From positions 248,001 to 312,000 of the forward strand of contig OZ257155.1 of the NCBI GenBank assembly GCA_965279355.1: 64,000 nucleotides of DNA. Reading direction: 5' to 3'. The notes beneath the pieces are model-generated. The model worked only from the letters and a program-made list of their open reading frames with translations. It was not told the origin of the DNA and searched no databases. Positions 44,873 to 53,180 of the stretch are shown one piece after another. Each line of letters begins with the position of its first letter. The stretch's first letter is position 1. Source of the stretch: G965279355 sp965279355. Lineage in GTDB: Bacteria > Pseudomonadota > Alphaproteobacteria > CACIAM-22H2. The translations under genes were made by a program, and so were the position numbers.

Positions 44873-45706
44873 ATGAAGCATGTCATCTATTCCACGGCCG
44901 CTGTCGCCATGGCCGCGTTGCTTGGCGGTGCGGCGGTTGCGCAGACGCCGGCCCCGGCCGGCAACGCTCCCCAGCAGCTGCCGGGGGTTGTCGTCATCAC
45001 CTCCACCGGCCAGCAGGCGATGCTGCCGAACCCCGATGCGCAGCAGGCGGCACCGTTCAATCCGGCGCCGCTTGGAACATCGATCGTGACGACGGCGGAC
45101 AAGCGTCGGGTGGATGTCGTCAGCGGCTATAACGTCACCTACACCATCGATGGCCGCTGGCATCCGACGGTCGCCATGCTGACGGACGGGCTGGATACGC
45201 GCACGATCTTCCCGGTCGAGGCACCCCAGCAACTCTGGCCGCTTGAAGTCGGCAAAAGCACCACCTTCAACATCGACGGCAGCGCCGGCGTGCGTGCCAT
45301 CACCGCCAAGGTATTGCGTACGGAAGTCGTGCGCGTGCCCGCGGGCTCTTTCTACTCCTACGTGATCGAACGCCGCGATCGGGATATGGAATTCCGCGAG
45401 AACGTCGCGACGTACTGGTACGCGCCGGCCGTCGGTTCCTACGTGAAGTTCCAGGAAACCTTCAATCGTCCGGGCCGCGCGCGTCCGGCCTGGGAACTGG
45501 TATCCATCGTTCTTCCGCACCCGCTGGCGGGGACCGTGCCGGTCAACACGCCGGGCGATTCACCGGAGAAGCGCGCCCAGTTCTGCAGCGAGAAGGGGAC
45601 TGGCGTGCCGCTCTCCGACGGCCGCCAGCTGTTCCTCGAATGCCCGACCTACGTACAGGCCAATCTCCTGACCTATCGGGAGTGGCTGGCGCAGGCAAAC
45701 CGCTAA
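44873..45706 (+). CDS. Exported hypothetical protein
   Basis: A 277-residue product from the ATG at 44873, preceded by AAGGGGT. The signal peptide is STAAVAMAALLGGAAVA. Residues 75-235 form the only structured-looking part: RVDVVSGYNVTYTIDGRWHP, LWPLEVGKSTTFNID, TEVVRVPAGSFYSYVIERRD and YWYAPAVGSYVKFQETF. This pattern (Trp-Pro-Leu, then a measured response, then a periplasmic strand region) is reminiscent of DUF3108-like substrate proteins, but I cannot name it. Its end overlaps the converging M23 gene by four bases. Confidence 0.75.
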   Translation: MKHVIYSTAAVAMAALLGGAAVAQTPAPAGNAPQQLPGVVVITSTGQQAMLPNPDAQQAAPFNPAPLGTSIVTTADKRRVDVVSGYNVTYTIDGRWHPTVAMLTDGLDTRTIFPVEAPQQLWPLEVGKSTTFNIDGSAGVRAITAKVLRTEVVRVPAGSFYSYVIERRDRDMEFRENVATYWYAPAVGSYVKFQETFNRPGRARPAWELVSIVLPHPLAGTVPVNTPGDSPEKRAQFCSEKGTGVPLSDGRQLFLECPTYVQANLLTYREWLAQANR

Positions 45707-46737
45707 CGGATATCGACGGTGGCCTCGCGCGTCATACGCGCGGGGCTGCCGTCGATGCCGCGCTCGCGATCAATTGTGATGATCCCCCGGTAGCGGCCGG
45801 CCGGCCACGGCCTACCGGCACTTGGACTGATCGCCATCGATGGCGTGTATCGTGCCATCGCTTTTTCGATGACACCCTTCCTCTCAGCTGTCGCGCCGTT
45901 GGGAGCGACAATCTGGAGGCTGACCTTGTCGCCAGCCTCGGTTCCGTAGGCGGCAGCCCAGAAATGGAGTTGAGGCACCGCCGCGGTGAGGGCTTTTTCA
46001 CCATCGGCGTTGCGCGCAAGCATTTCATTGGCGAACGGTGTCGCCGAGAATCCGGCGGCGAAAATAGAGAAATCCTGATTTTCGATCTTTGTTGCGGCGC
46101 TCCAGAGCGTGCCGGCGGTGGCACGCGGATCGCAGGTCGTGGATGCTTCTTTCCCGGTGAACGGGTCGAGACGCTTGCCGTTCAGCCGAACCTCGAGATG
46201 CACGTGGGGGAACTCCGCCGCGCCGGATAGTCCAACCATTCCGAGATGCGTGCCCCGTGCAATGCGGTCGCCGACTTTGACGGCAACGCTTCCGCGCCGC
46301 ATATGGCAGTACTGGGTTTGCCAGCCGTTGGGGTGGCCAAGCGTGACGCCGTTTCCGCATTCCTTGTTGGCGACAGCCGTTTTGTCGGTGAGATAGACGC
46401 CATCGGGTTCGCCATCGCGCAAGCCTAAAACAACTCCGTCGGCTGAGGCGATGACCGGAATGCCTCGCTCGACATCCCGCATATCACGTACGGCGAAATC
46501 GGTGCCGGTATGCCCCTCATAAGTTCGGTTGCGGCATTGGAAATCACGCGCCGCGCTGGATCTGTCGACATCGAAATAGTTGACGATCCAACAGGTCTCG
46601 CCGAGCTGGCAGCGGATCGGCAGGGTGAGATTTAGCCCACCCCCGGGCGGCCCGGCCGGACTCGGCTGGGCGAGTGTGGGCGGCGAGGCGATAAGGGCGA
46701 GCAGGAAACCGCTAGCGCCGAAGATAATGTTGAGCAT
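45703..46737 (-). CDS. Secreted M23-family metallopeptidase
   Basis: A 344-residue exported zinc peptidase of the lysostaphin type, probably acting on peptidoglycan cross-links. Signal peptide IIFGASGFLLALIASPPTLA. The metal site is complete, unlike that of NlpD upstream: GHTGTDFAVRD gives the His and Asp, QYCHMRRGSV a further His, and FPHVHLEVRL the H-x-H. The C-terminal 100 residues look like an extra beta domain. I use the ATG at 46737. A start at 46755 would add six residues. It is divergent from the first binding-protein gene of the array, with 148 bp between their starts. Confidence 0.88.
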   Translation of the reverse strand: MLNIIFGASGFLLALIASPPTLAQPSPAGPPGGGLNLTLPIRCQLGETCWIVNYFDVDRSSAARDFQCRNRTYEGHTGTDFAVRDMRDVERGIPVIASADGVVLGLRDGEPDGVYLTDKTAVANKECGNGVTLGHPNGWQTQYCHMRRGSVAVKVGDRIARGTHLGMVGLSGAAEFPHVHLEVRLNGKRLDPFTGKEASTTCDPRATAGTLWSAATKIENQDFSIFAAGFSATPFANEMLARNADGEKALTAAVPQLHFWAAAYGTEAGDKVSLQIVAPNGATAERKGVIEKAMARYTPSMAISPSAGRPWPAGRYRGIITIDRERGIDGSPARMTREATVDIR

Positions 46738-46774
46738 GCGCAATTTTAACACCACCGGCTGATTTTGCAGAGCG

Positions 46775-46793
46775 TTTGACGGGAATTTGACGG
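46775..46793. promoter_or_regulatory. Direct repeat TTTGACGG with 11-bp period upstream of the binding-protein array
   Basis: TTTGACGG occurs at 46775-46782 and again at 46786-46793. The copies are one helical turn apart, as in sites for OmpR-type response regulators. They lie about 55 bp upstream of a good -10 sequence (TAAAAT, 46847-46852) with no clear -35. This is the pattern of an activator-dependent promoter for the array. Confidence 0.4.
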
Positions 46794-46846
46794 CAAAGAT
46801 GCGACCTGAGGTCCAGATTCCGCATGAAGTCTCTGGCGCATCTGAC

Positions 46847-46852
46847 TAAAAT
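46847..46852 (+). promoter_or_regulatory. Candidate -10 box for the first array gene
   Basis: TAAAAT matches the sigma-70 consensus at five of six positions and lies 34 bp before the ATG at 46886. No convincing -35 lies 16-18 bp upstream, which suggests that an activator is needed. Confidence 0.35.
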
Positions 46853-46885
46853 TGGCGCCAACCCCCGAGGGAGGACCATTCGCCC

Positions 46886-47863
46886 ATGTTCAGACTATGG
46901 ACGGCGGCTGCCTGTATTGCCGTTGTATCGACGACAACCGTTCAGGTCGCGACGGCGCAAACCGCCCAGACTTATCCCGAGCGCGAGATCAAAGCCGCGG
47001 TTGGTTTTGTCGCGGGCAGCGGCGCTGACGTCATTGCCCGCTATTTCACCGAGAAGATGCGGCCGCTTGCCGGCAAGCCGGTCATCATTGAAAACAAGCC
47101 AGGCGCGCAGAGTTCCATCGCCGCCGAATACGTCGCGCGCTCCAAGCCCGACGGCTATACGATTTACATTACCGGCGTTGCCGCGATCACGCTGAACATG
47201 CACCTGTTTAAGAAGATCGGCTACGACCCGGTCAAGGATTTCACGCCCGTTGCACCGCTTCTGGTGCAGCCGTTCATTCTGGTGACTCCGGCAAACGGGC
47301 CGATCCGGACGGTCGCGGATCTCACCGCCGATCTGAAGAAGAAGGGCAACAAGGCATCCTATGCCGCATCGGCGTCGCTATCGGTCGCCAGCGCCGAACT
47401 TTACAAGCGTGCGATCGGCGTCGACGTGGTTCGTGTGTCATATCGAGAAGCCAATTCGGCGATGAACGACATGATGGCAGGATCAATCGATCTCTTCTTT
47501 GCCGATCCGGTGGTTGCTCTGGAGCAGGCGCGATCCGGGCGTGTCCGCGCGCTGGCGGTAACGACCGCCGAACGTGTCAAGGCGATCCCGGAATTGCCGA
47601 CAATGGCCGAGGCGGGAGTCGACAATGTCGTTGTCTCATCCTGGTGGTCCGTCTATGCGCCGACGGGAACCCCGCCGGATATTATCCAGAAGATCAATGG
47701 CTGGATTCACCAGATCCAGGCGACCGAAGAAACGCGGAAATTCCTGGCGAGCTTTGGCGCCGATCCGTTCGTTTCAACGCCGGAACAGCTCAGGCAACAT
47801 CACCTGAAGGAAATCGAGCGCTGGGCGAAGATTGCGGCGGTCGCCAAGTTCGAGACACAGTAA
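46886..47863 (+). CDS. TctC/Bug solute-binding protein, array member 1
   Basis: A 325-residue periplasmic binding protein of the tripartite tricarboxylate transporter family. Sec signal ending in VATAQ. Framework: YPEREIKAAVGF, GSGADVIARYF, GKPVIIENKPGAQSSIAAEYV, PDGYTIYITG, then the variable loop VAAITLNMH, YDPVKDFTPVAPLL, FFADPVVALEQ, SWWSVYAPTGTP and the end KFETQ. It captures a carboxylate-type ligand, which cannot be named from the sequence. A GGGAGG site precedes the ATG. It is the first of twelve co-directional paralogues, and its variable loop is the least like its neighbours among members 1-4. Confidence 0.93.
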   Translation: MFRLWTAAACIAVVSTTTVQVATAQTAQTYPEREIKAAVGFVAGSGADVIARYFTEKMRPLAGKPVIIENKPGAQSSIAAEYVARSKPDGYTIYITGVAAITLNMHLFKKIGYDPVKDFTPVAPLLVQPFILVTPANGPIRTVADLTADLKKKGNKASYAASASLSVASAELYKRAIGVDVVRVSYREANSAMNDMMAGSIDLFFADPVVALEQARSGRVRALAVTTAERVKAIPELPTMAEAGVDNVVVSSWWSVYAPTGTPPDIIQKINGWIHQIQATEETRKFLASFGADPFVSTPEQLRQHHLKEIERWAKIAAVAKFETQ

Positions 47864-47938
47864 CGACTAATACCGAGATTAATACTGGCGCTCCGGATTT
47901 TTACGCTGGGCGTCAGGCACAACAGGAGAAAGTAAAAG

Positions 47939-48913
47939 ATGCTCTCATCGAAATTTCGCGGCGCGACGCTGGCACTTCTTGCGACATGCGTATTGCCATT
48001 GTCGCAGGCTGACGCGCAGGAATATCCGAACCGCGAAATCAAGGCTGTCGTCGGTTTCGCGGCTGGCAGCGGCGCAGACGTGCTTGCGCGTTTTTTCGCG
48101 GAGAAGATCAGGGAAAAGGCGGGCGTGCCGCTGATCGTCGACAACAAGCCGGGTGCGCAGAGCGCCATTGCGGCGGAGTTTGTGGCGCGCTCCAAGCCGG
48201 ACGGCTACACGATGTTCATCACCGGCGGCGGCGTCTTTACGGCCAACACCCATCTCTTCAAGAAGCTCTCCTACGACCCGGCAAAGGATTTTCAGCCGAT
48301 CGCGCCGTTTCTGACGCAGCCCTTTATTCTGGTCGTCGATACCAAGTCGTCGTTCAACAGCGTGGCGGACCTGACCGCGCACCTCAAGGCGAAGGGCGAC
48401 AAGGCGTTCTATGCCGCTCCGTCGATCTTGCCGGTTGCTGCCGCCGAAATGTATAAGGCCAGCGCCGGTCTCAAGGCTGTCCAGGTGCGGTACCGCACAG
48501 CTGCCGAGGCGATGAACGACATCATGACCGGTCAAGTCGAATTGTATTTTTCCGACCCGGTCTTTGCGATCGAACAGGTCAAGGCGGGCAGGCTGCGTGC
48601 TCTCGCGGTGACGACGCCCAAACGCGTCGCTCCGCTCCCGGACCTGCCGACAATGACCGAGGTTGGCGTGCCCGGTGTCGAGATTGTGTCCTGGTGGTCG
48701 CTTTGGATGCCTGCCGGGGTGTCGCCGGATGTGATCCAGAAGGTCAATTCGTGGGCCCGTCAGGTTGTCGAGAGCGAGGAAACGAAGAAGTTCCTCTCGG
48801 GCTTTGGCGCCGAGCCGTGGTCGGGCACAACTGAAGAGCTTAAGGCCCATTACCTGCGCGAGGTCGAACTCTGGAATAAGATCGCGGTGATGTCGAAGCT
48901 GGAGCCGCAGTAA
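47939..48913 (+). CDS. TctC/Bug solute-binding protein, array member 2
   Basis: A 324-residue periplasmic binding protein. Sec signal LALLATCVLPLSQADA. Framework blocks YPNREIKAVVGF, GSGADVLARFF, VPLIVDNKPGAQSAIAAEF, PDGYTMFITG and ligand-loop GGGVFTANTH, then YDPAKDFQPIAPFL, YFSDPVFAIEQ and SWWSLWMPAG. The last residues, KLEPQ, recur in several members. It lies 75 bp after member 1, with a weak stem-loop (47885-47916) between them, and is closest to members 3 and 4. Confidence 0.93.
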   Translation: MLSSKFRGATLALLATCVLPLSQADAQEYPNREIKAVVGFAAGSGADVLARFFAEKIREKAGVPLIVDNKPGAQSAIAAEFVARSKPDGYTMFITGGGVFTANTHLFKKLSYDPAKDFQPIAPFLTQPFILVVDTKSSFNSVADLTAHLKAKGDKAFYAAPSILPVAAAEMYKASAGLKAVQVRYRTAAEAMNDIMTGQVELYFSDPVFAIEQVKAGRLRALAVTTPKRVAPLPDLPTMTEVGVPGVEIVSWWSLWMPAGVSPDVIQKVNSWARQVVESEETKKFLSGFGAEPWSGTTEELKAHYLREVELWNKIAVMSKLEPQ

Positions 48914-48933
48914 GGCGACTTAATACAAAAGAA

Positions 48934-48962
48934 GGCACCGGGCGCGTGGGGCGCCTGGTGCC
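48934..48962 (+). promoter_or_regulatory. Intergenic stem-loop between array members 2 and 3
   Basis: A 12-bp stem (GGCACCGGGCGC with GCGCCTGGTGCC, one G-T pair) closes a GTGGG loop at 48946-48950. It begins 20 bp after the stop of member 2, and no U tract follows. It could slow RNA decay, attenuate transcription or mark a processing site. It is nearly identical in design to the element at 49969-49997. Confidence 0.65.
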
Positions 48963-48984
48963 TCCTATTTAGGGAGGATTTAAG

Positions 48985-49953
48985 ATGATCAAGACAGTCC
49001 GGCGGGTCGCCATCGCGTCTATGCTCTGCATGTTGCCGTGGGCAGCGGCAAGCGCACAGGACTATCCGAACCGCGAAATCAAATCGATCTGCGGCTTTCC
49101 CGCCGGCAGCGGCGCCGATGTGCTGGTGCGCTATTTCAGCGCCAAGCTGCAGGACCTCGCAGGCAAGCCGGTCATTGTCGAGAACAAGTCGGGTGCCAGC
49201 AGCGCGATCGCGGCGGAGTACGTGGCCCGCGCTAAGCCGGATGGCTACACCATCTTCATCACCGGCGGCGGTCCTCTGACCGCCAACATGCATGTCTTCA
49301 AACAGCTCCGCTATGATCCGACCAAGGACTTCCAGCCGGTCTCGCCGATTCTGATTCAGCCGTTCATCCTGGTTGTCGATCCAAAGTTGCCGGTCAACAC
49401 GGTCGCCGATCTGACGGCGCGCCTAAAGGCGAAGGGCGACAAGAACTTCTACGCCGGTCCGTCGGTGCTGCCGATTGCCAACGCCGAGATGTACAAGGCG
49501 GCAACTGGCGTACAGGCGGAGCAGGTGCTTTATCGCACCGCGGCTGAAGCGCTGCAGGACGTTCAGGCCGGGACGGTGGAGCTGTTCTTCTCCGATCCGG
49601 TCTTTGCGGTGGAGCAAATCAAGGCCGGGAAGCTGAAGGCTCTGGCCGTGACGACGCCGACACGCGTATCTGCGCTTCCGGACCTCCCGACAATGGCCGA
49701 GGTCGGTATTCCTGACGTGAATGTCATCTCGTGGTGGTCGCTCTGGATGCCGGCGGGCGCACCCCCCGAGGTCGTGAGCAGGCTCAATGGATGGATGCAG
49801 GAAATCCTGAAGACCGAGGAAACCAAGCGGTTCCTGTCCGGCTTTGGCGGCGAGGCGTGGCTTGGTACGCCCGATCAGCTGAAAGCGCATCACGTGAAGG
49901 AAGTCGAACTCTGGAAGAAGATCGCGCAGGTCGCAAAGCTGCAGCAGCAGTAA
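48985..49953 (+). CDS. TctC/Bug solute-binding protein, array member 3
   Basis: A 322-residue periplasmic binding protein. Sec signal SMLCMLPWAAASA. Framework YPNREIKSICGF, GSGADVLVRYF, KPVIVENKSGASSAIAAEYV, PDGYTIFITG with loop GGGPLTANMH, YDPTKDFQPVSPIL, FFSDPVFAVEQ, SWWSLWMPAG and end KLQQQ. Its loop differs from that of member 4 at only one or two residues, and the signal peptides share LPWA, so members 3 and 4 look like recent duplicates. An AGGGAGG site lies just before the ATG. Confidence 0.93.
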   Translation: MIKTVRRVAIASMLCMLPWAAASAQDYPNREIKSICGFPAGSGADVLVRYFSAKLQDLAGKPVIVENKSGASSAIAAEYVARAKPDGYTIFITGGGPLTANMHVFKQLRYDPTKDFQPVSPILIQPFILVVDPKLPVNTVADLTARLKAKGDKNFYAGPSVLPIANAEMYKAATGVQAEQVLYRTAAEALQDVQAGTVELFFSDPVFAVEQIKAGKLKALAVTTPTRVSALPDLPTMAEVGIPDVNVISWWSLWMPAGAPPEVVSRLNGWMQEILKTEETKRFLSGFGGEAWLGTPDQLKAHHVKEVELWKKIAQVAKLQQQ

Positions 49954-49968
49954 TCTGTATTGCAATCC

Positions 49969-49997
49969 GGCATCCGGCGCGTGGGGTGCCCGATGCC
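49969..49997 (+). promoter_or_regulatory. Intergenic stem-loop between array members 3 and 4
   Basis: GGCATCCGGCGC (49969-49980) pairs with GTGCCCGATGCC (49986-49997), with one C-C mismatch and one G-T, around the loop GTGGG. Loop, stem length and outer GGC...GCC match the element at 48934-48962, so it was probably copied with the gene. Confidence 0.65.
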
Positions 49998-50021
49998 ATG
50001 AGCCGACAGAAAGGTAAGATG

Positions 50022-50990
50022 ATGTTTCAACACATCCGACGGGCCGCCGTTATTTCCCTTCTCGGCATTTTGCCGTGGGCAACGGCGAATGCGCAGGATT
50101 ATCCGAACCGCGAGATCAAGGTGATTTGCGGGTTTCCGGCCGGCAGCGGTGCCGATCTGACCGTTCGTTTTTTCTCCGAAAAGCTCCGGCCCTATGCCGG
50201 GCAGCCGCTCATCATTGAGAACAAGCCCGGTGCCAGCAGCGTTATCGCCGCTGAATACGTGGCGCGCGCCAAGCCGGATGGCTACACGATCTTCATCACT
50301 GGTGGCGGGCCTCTGACGGCGAATCCGCACGTTTTCAAGGAGCTTCGCTACGATCCGAGCAAGGATTTCCAGCCGATCGCGCCGCTACTGATGCAGCCAT
50401 TCGTACTGGTGGTGGAACCGAAGGCGCCGCATCGGTCGGTAGCCGACCTGCTTGCCTTCCTGAAAGCCAAAGGCGACAGGGCATCCTATGCCGCTCCGTC
50501 CGTTCTTTCGGTTGCGAATGCGGAAATGTTCAAGGCCGCGACCGGTCTTCCGACCGTTCAGGTCATGTACCGCACCGCGATGGATGCGTTGAAGGACGTT
50601 CAGGGCGGGCAAATCGAGTTGTATTTCGCCGATCCGCTCTTCGCAATTGAGCAGGTGAGATCCGGACGTCTACGCGCGCTTGCCGTGACGACCCCGGAGC
50701 GGGTGGCGCCGCTGCCGGACCTGCCGACGATGGCCGAATTGGGCTATCCGACGGTCAATGTGACGTCGTGGTGGGCGATCTGGGCGCCGACAGGTATCCC
50801 CGACGAGGTGACACAGAAGATGAATGGCTGGGCAAATCAGCTTCTCGCGACCGAGGATGCCAGGAAGTTCCTCTCGAGCTTTGGCGCGGTCCCCTGGCCG
50901 GGCTCGCCCGATGTGCTGAAGCAGCAGTACCTGAAGGAAGTCGAGACCTGGAAGAATGTAGCTCAGGTTGTCAACCTGCGGCAGAACTGA
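50022..50990 (+). CDS. TctC/Bug solute-binding protein, array member 4
   Basis: A 322-residue periplasmic binding protein, starting at the ATG at 50022 (an adjacent ATG at 50019 is equally possible). In-frame starts far upstream overlap member 3 and are not used. Sec signal AAVISLLGILPWATANA. Framework YPNREIKVICGF, GSGADLTVRFF, QPLIIENKPGASSVIAAEYV, PDGYTIFITG with loop GGGPLTANPH, YDPSKDFQPIAPLL, YFADPLFAIEQ, SWWAIWAPTG and end NLRQN. It is closest to member 3. Only 24 bp separate it from member 5, so those two are surely co-transcribed. Confidence 0.93.
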   Translation: MFQHIRRAAVISLLGILPWATANAQDYPNREIKVICGFPAGSGADLTVRFFSEKLRPYAGQPLIIENKPGASSVIAAEYVARAKPDGYTIFITGGGPLTANPHVFKELRYDPSKDFQPIAPLLMQPFVLVVEPKAPHRSVADLLAFLKAKGDRASYAAPSVLSVANAEMFKAATGLPTVQVMYRTAMDALKDVQGGQIELYFADPLFAIEQVRSGRLRALAVTTPERVAPLPDLPTMAELGYPTVNVTSWWAIWAPTGIPDEVTQKMNGWANQLLATEDARKFLSSFGAVPWPGSPDVLKQQYLKEVETWKNVAQVVNLRQN

Positions 50991-51014
50991 CGACAAATGA
51001 TAAGAGGTGACGCA

Positions 51015-51995
51015 ATGCGGTCGCTTAAGGCGTTCTGTAGGGTCGCAACTCTATCGCTGGCCGGTCTGCTTGTCTTGTCGACGGCACACGCGCAATCTGA
51101 CTATCCAAACCGGGACATTCGCATTATCTGCGGGTTTCCCGCCGGCAGCGGTGCCGATGTCTTTGTGCGCTTCTTTGTCGAGCACATGAAGCCGTTCAGC
51201 AGCAAGCCGTTGATCGTGGACAACAAGCCGGGGGCGCTCAGCGTCATTGCAGCGGAGCACGTCGCGCGCTCCAAACCGGACGGCTACACCCTGTTCCTCA
51301 CCGGTGCCACGCCGATTACGTCCAGCGTGTATCTGTTTCGGCAGCTGAAATACGATCCGATCAAGGATTTCACGCCGATCAGCACGCTACTGTGGCAGCC
51401 GGTGATTCTCACAGTGAGTTCGAAGAGCTCCATCACGAGCGTGAAAGACCTGATCGCTCATCTCAGGGCGAAGGGCGACAAGGCAACGTACGGCGGAACG
51501 TCGACGTCGTCGGTTGCCAATGCGGAGATCTTCAAGTCGCGGCTCGGTCTCGATCAGGTTGTGCAGGTCGCCTACAAGGAGTCTCAGCAGGCGATTGCCG
51601 ACATGTACGACGGCAGTCTGGATTTCATCTTCGCCGATACGGTAGCGGCCATGGAATCCAGCCGCTCCGGGCGGACACGCTCGATCGCCGTGACGACCCC
51701 GCAGCGGGTCTCGAGCCTGCCGGACCTGCCGACCCTGCATGAATCAGGACTCGAAGGATATGATTGGACCTCCTGGTGGGCGGTCCTGGCGCCGGCGGGA
51801 ACGCCGCCGGAAATCGTCGCCACGGTAAACGGCTGGGTCAATCAGATGATGGTCAAGCCGGAGGTCAAGGCGTTCCTGAACCAGTTCGGGGCGGATCCAA
51901 TGCCGGGCAATCCGGAAAGCACGCGCAAGCGCCAGGTGGAAGAGATCGAGCGCTGGAAGGAAATCGTGCGGATTGCGAAGATCGAGCCGCAATGA
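51015..51995 (+). CDS. TctC/Bug solute-binding protein, array member 5
   Basis: A 326-residue periplasmic binding protein from the ATG at 51015, with GAGGTGA just upstream; an in-frame start at 50997 is less likely. Sec signal ending STAHA. Framework YPNRDIRIICGF, GSGADVFVRFF, KPLIVDNKPGALSVIAAEHV, PDGYTLFLTG with loop ATPITSSVY, YDPIKDFTPISTLLWQP, IFADTVAAMES and SWWAVLAPAG. The Asp-Thr in place of the usual Asp-Pro and the ATP-type loop set it near member 6. End KIEPQ. Confidence 0.93.
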   Translation: MRSLKAFCRVATLSLAGLLVLSTAHAQSDYPNRDIRIICGFPAGSGADVFVRFFVEHMKPFSSKPLIVDNKPGALSVIAAEHVARSKPDGYTLFLTGATPITSSVYLFRQLKYDPIKDFTPISTLLWQPVILTVSSKSSITSVKDLIAHLRAKGDKATYGGTSTSSVANAEIFKSRLGLDQVVQVAYKESQQAIADMYDGSLDFIFADTVAAMESSRSGRTRSIAVTTPQRVSSLPDLPTLHESGLEGYDWTSWWAVLAPAGTPPEIVATVNGWVNQMMVKPEVKAFLNQFGADPMPGNPESTRKRQVEEIERWKEIVRIAKIEPQ

Positions 51996-52028
51996 GCGGA
52001 ACGCCGTAATCGGCGCCGCTTGAGACAC

Positions 52029-52057
52029 GAGACCGGGGCAGGTGGGCCACCGGTCTC
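52029..52057 (+). promoter_or_regulatory. Intergenic stem-loop between array members 5 and 6
   Basis: GAGACCGG (52029-52036) pairs with CCGGTCTC (52050-52057). Past a bulged A, three more pairs close the loop AGGTGG. No U tract follows; the ribosome-binding site GGGAGG of member 6 begins a few bases later. It resembles the other array stem-loops in position and loop composition. Confidence 0.6.
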
Positions 52058-52072
52058 TAAGGGAGGAAAAGT

Positions 52073-53050
52073 ATGAAGCGATATCAGTTGACCGGCTTCG
52101 CGGCCGTTCTGGCCTGTGCACTTGTTCTGCCGTTCGCGGCCGGTCACGCGCAGGGGTTTCCCAATCGGGAAATCAAGGTCATCAGTGGCTACGCCGCAGG
52201 GACGGGCGGCGACATCATGGTCCGCTTCTTCGCGGAACAGATACGACCGTTTATCGGCGATAAAGCCGTCATTGTTGAAAACAAACCCGGCGCGCTCAGC
52301 AGTATCGGCGCCGAAGCAGTGGCACGCGCGAGGCCGGACGGCCACACGCTCTTTATCACCGGAGCCGTTCCGCTGACCGCCAACAAGTTTTTGCTCAAAA
52401 AAATCGGTTACGACCCGGTCACGGATTTTTCGATGATCAGCACGCTGCTGTGGCAGCCGGTCGTGTTGATTGTGCCGCCGACGTCTCCGGCCAAGACGGT
52501 TGCGGAACTTACCGCTCTTCTGAAGGCCAAGCAGGGTAAAGCTTCGTATGGTGGCGTCTCGACGTCGTCCATCGCGACGGCGGAAATCTACAAATCGCTG
52601 GTCGGCCTCGATGTCCTCCAGGTGCCCTACAAGCAGACCAGCCCGGCCTTGAGCGATATGCAGGACGGCAGTCTTGATTTTATCTTTGGCGATCCGCTTG
52701 CGGTGTTACCGTTGCACAGATCGGGCAAGGTTCGCGCCCTGGCGGTGACGACACCGCAGCGCTCATCGACGGCACCGGAACTGCCGACCATGGTTGAAGC
52801 CGGGGTCCCCGGCTACGAATGGACGTCGTGGTGGGCAGCCGCCGCCCCTCCGGGAACACCGCGGGAGATCGTGAACACGCTGAATGGCTGGTTCACGGAT
52901 ATGCTGAAGAAGGAGAGCGTAAAGACGTTCCTGTTCACCAACGGAGCCGAGCCGTTCCCTGGCACTCCAGAAAGCGCCAAGCAGCGGCAGATTGCCGACA
53001 TCACGCGCTGGCAGACATTATTCAAGCAGCTGAATATCGAACCGCAATAA
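52073..53050 (+). CDS. TctC/Bug solute-binding protein, array member 6
   Basis: A 325-residue periplasmic binding protein. Sec signal VLACALVLPFAAGHA. Framework FPNREIKVISGY, GTGGDIMVRFF, KAVIVENKPGALSSIGAEAV, PDGHTLFITG with loop AVPLTANKF, YDPVTDFSMISTLLWQP, IFGDPLAVLPLH, SWWAAAAPPG and end NIEPQ. It shares STLLWQP with member 5. DGYT is DGHT here, and AAAP replaces the usual aromatic after SWW, so its pocket probably differs. A strong terminator follows, so it seems to close the first transcription unit. Confidence 0.93.
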   Translation: MKRYQLTGFAAVLACALVLPFAAGHAQGFPNREIKVISGYAAGTGGDIMVRFFAEQIRPFIGDKAVIVENKPGALSSIGAEAVARARPDGHTLFITGAVPLTANKFLLKKIGYDPVTDFSMISTLLWQPVVLIVPPTSPAKTVAELTALLKAKQGKASYGGVSTSSIATAEIYKSLVGLDVLQVPYKQTSPALSDMQDGSLDFIFGDPLAVLPLHRSGKVRALAVTTPQRSSTAPELPTMVEAGVPGYEWTSWWAAAAPPGTPREIVNTLNGWFTDMLKKESVKTFLFTNGAEPFPGTPESAKQRQIADITRWQTLFKQLNIEPQ

Positions 53051-53056
53051 GTCATC

Positions 53057-53090
53057 TGGGCGGCTTTCCAATGGGAAGCCGCCCATTTTC
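53057..53090 (+). terminator. Rho-independent terminator after array member 6
   Basis: A stem of about 12 bp: GGGCGGCTTTCC (53058-53069) pairs with GGGAAGCCGCCC (53073-53084) around AAT, followed by ATTTTC. It begins 7 bp past the stop of member 6 and splits the array into members 1-6 and the rest. Confidence 0.8.
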
Positions 53091-53180
53091 CTGGTGCCTA
53101 GCGGCGCCCCGGGAAAACGTGCAGAATTGCCGTATTCAAGCGCCGGAAAGGCGCGACATAACTTACAGGGAGGAACAACA

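Noticed and set aside
48934..49997. Array stem-loops as CRISPR or REP repeats
   Set aside because: Only two copies match closely and they lie a full gene apart, each tied to a gene end; there are no spacers.
49731..50021. N-terminal extension of array member 4 into member 3
   Set aside because: Overlaps member 3 in another frame and bypasses a good signal peptide that begins at 50022.
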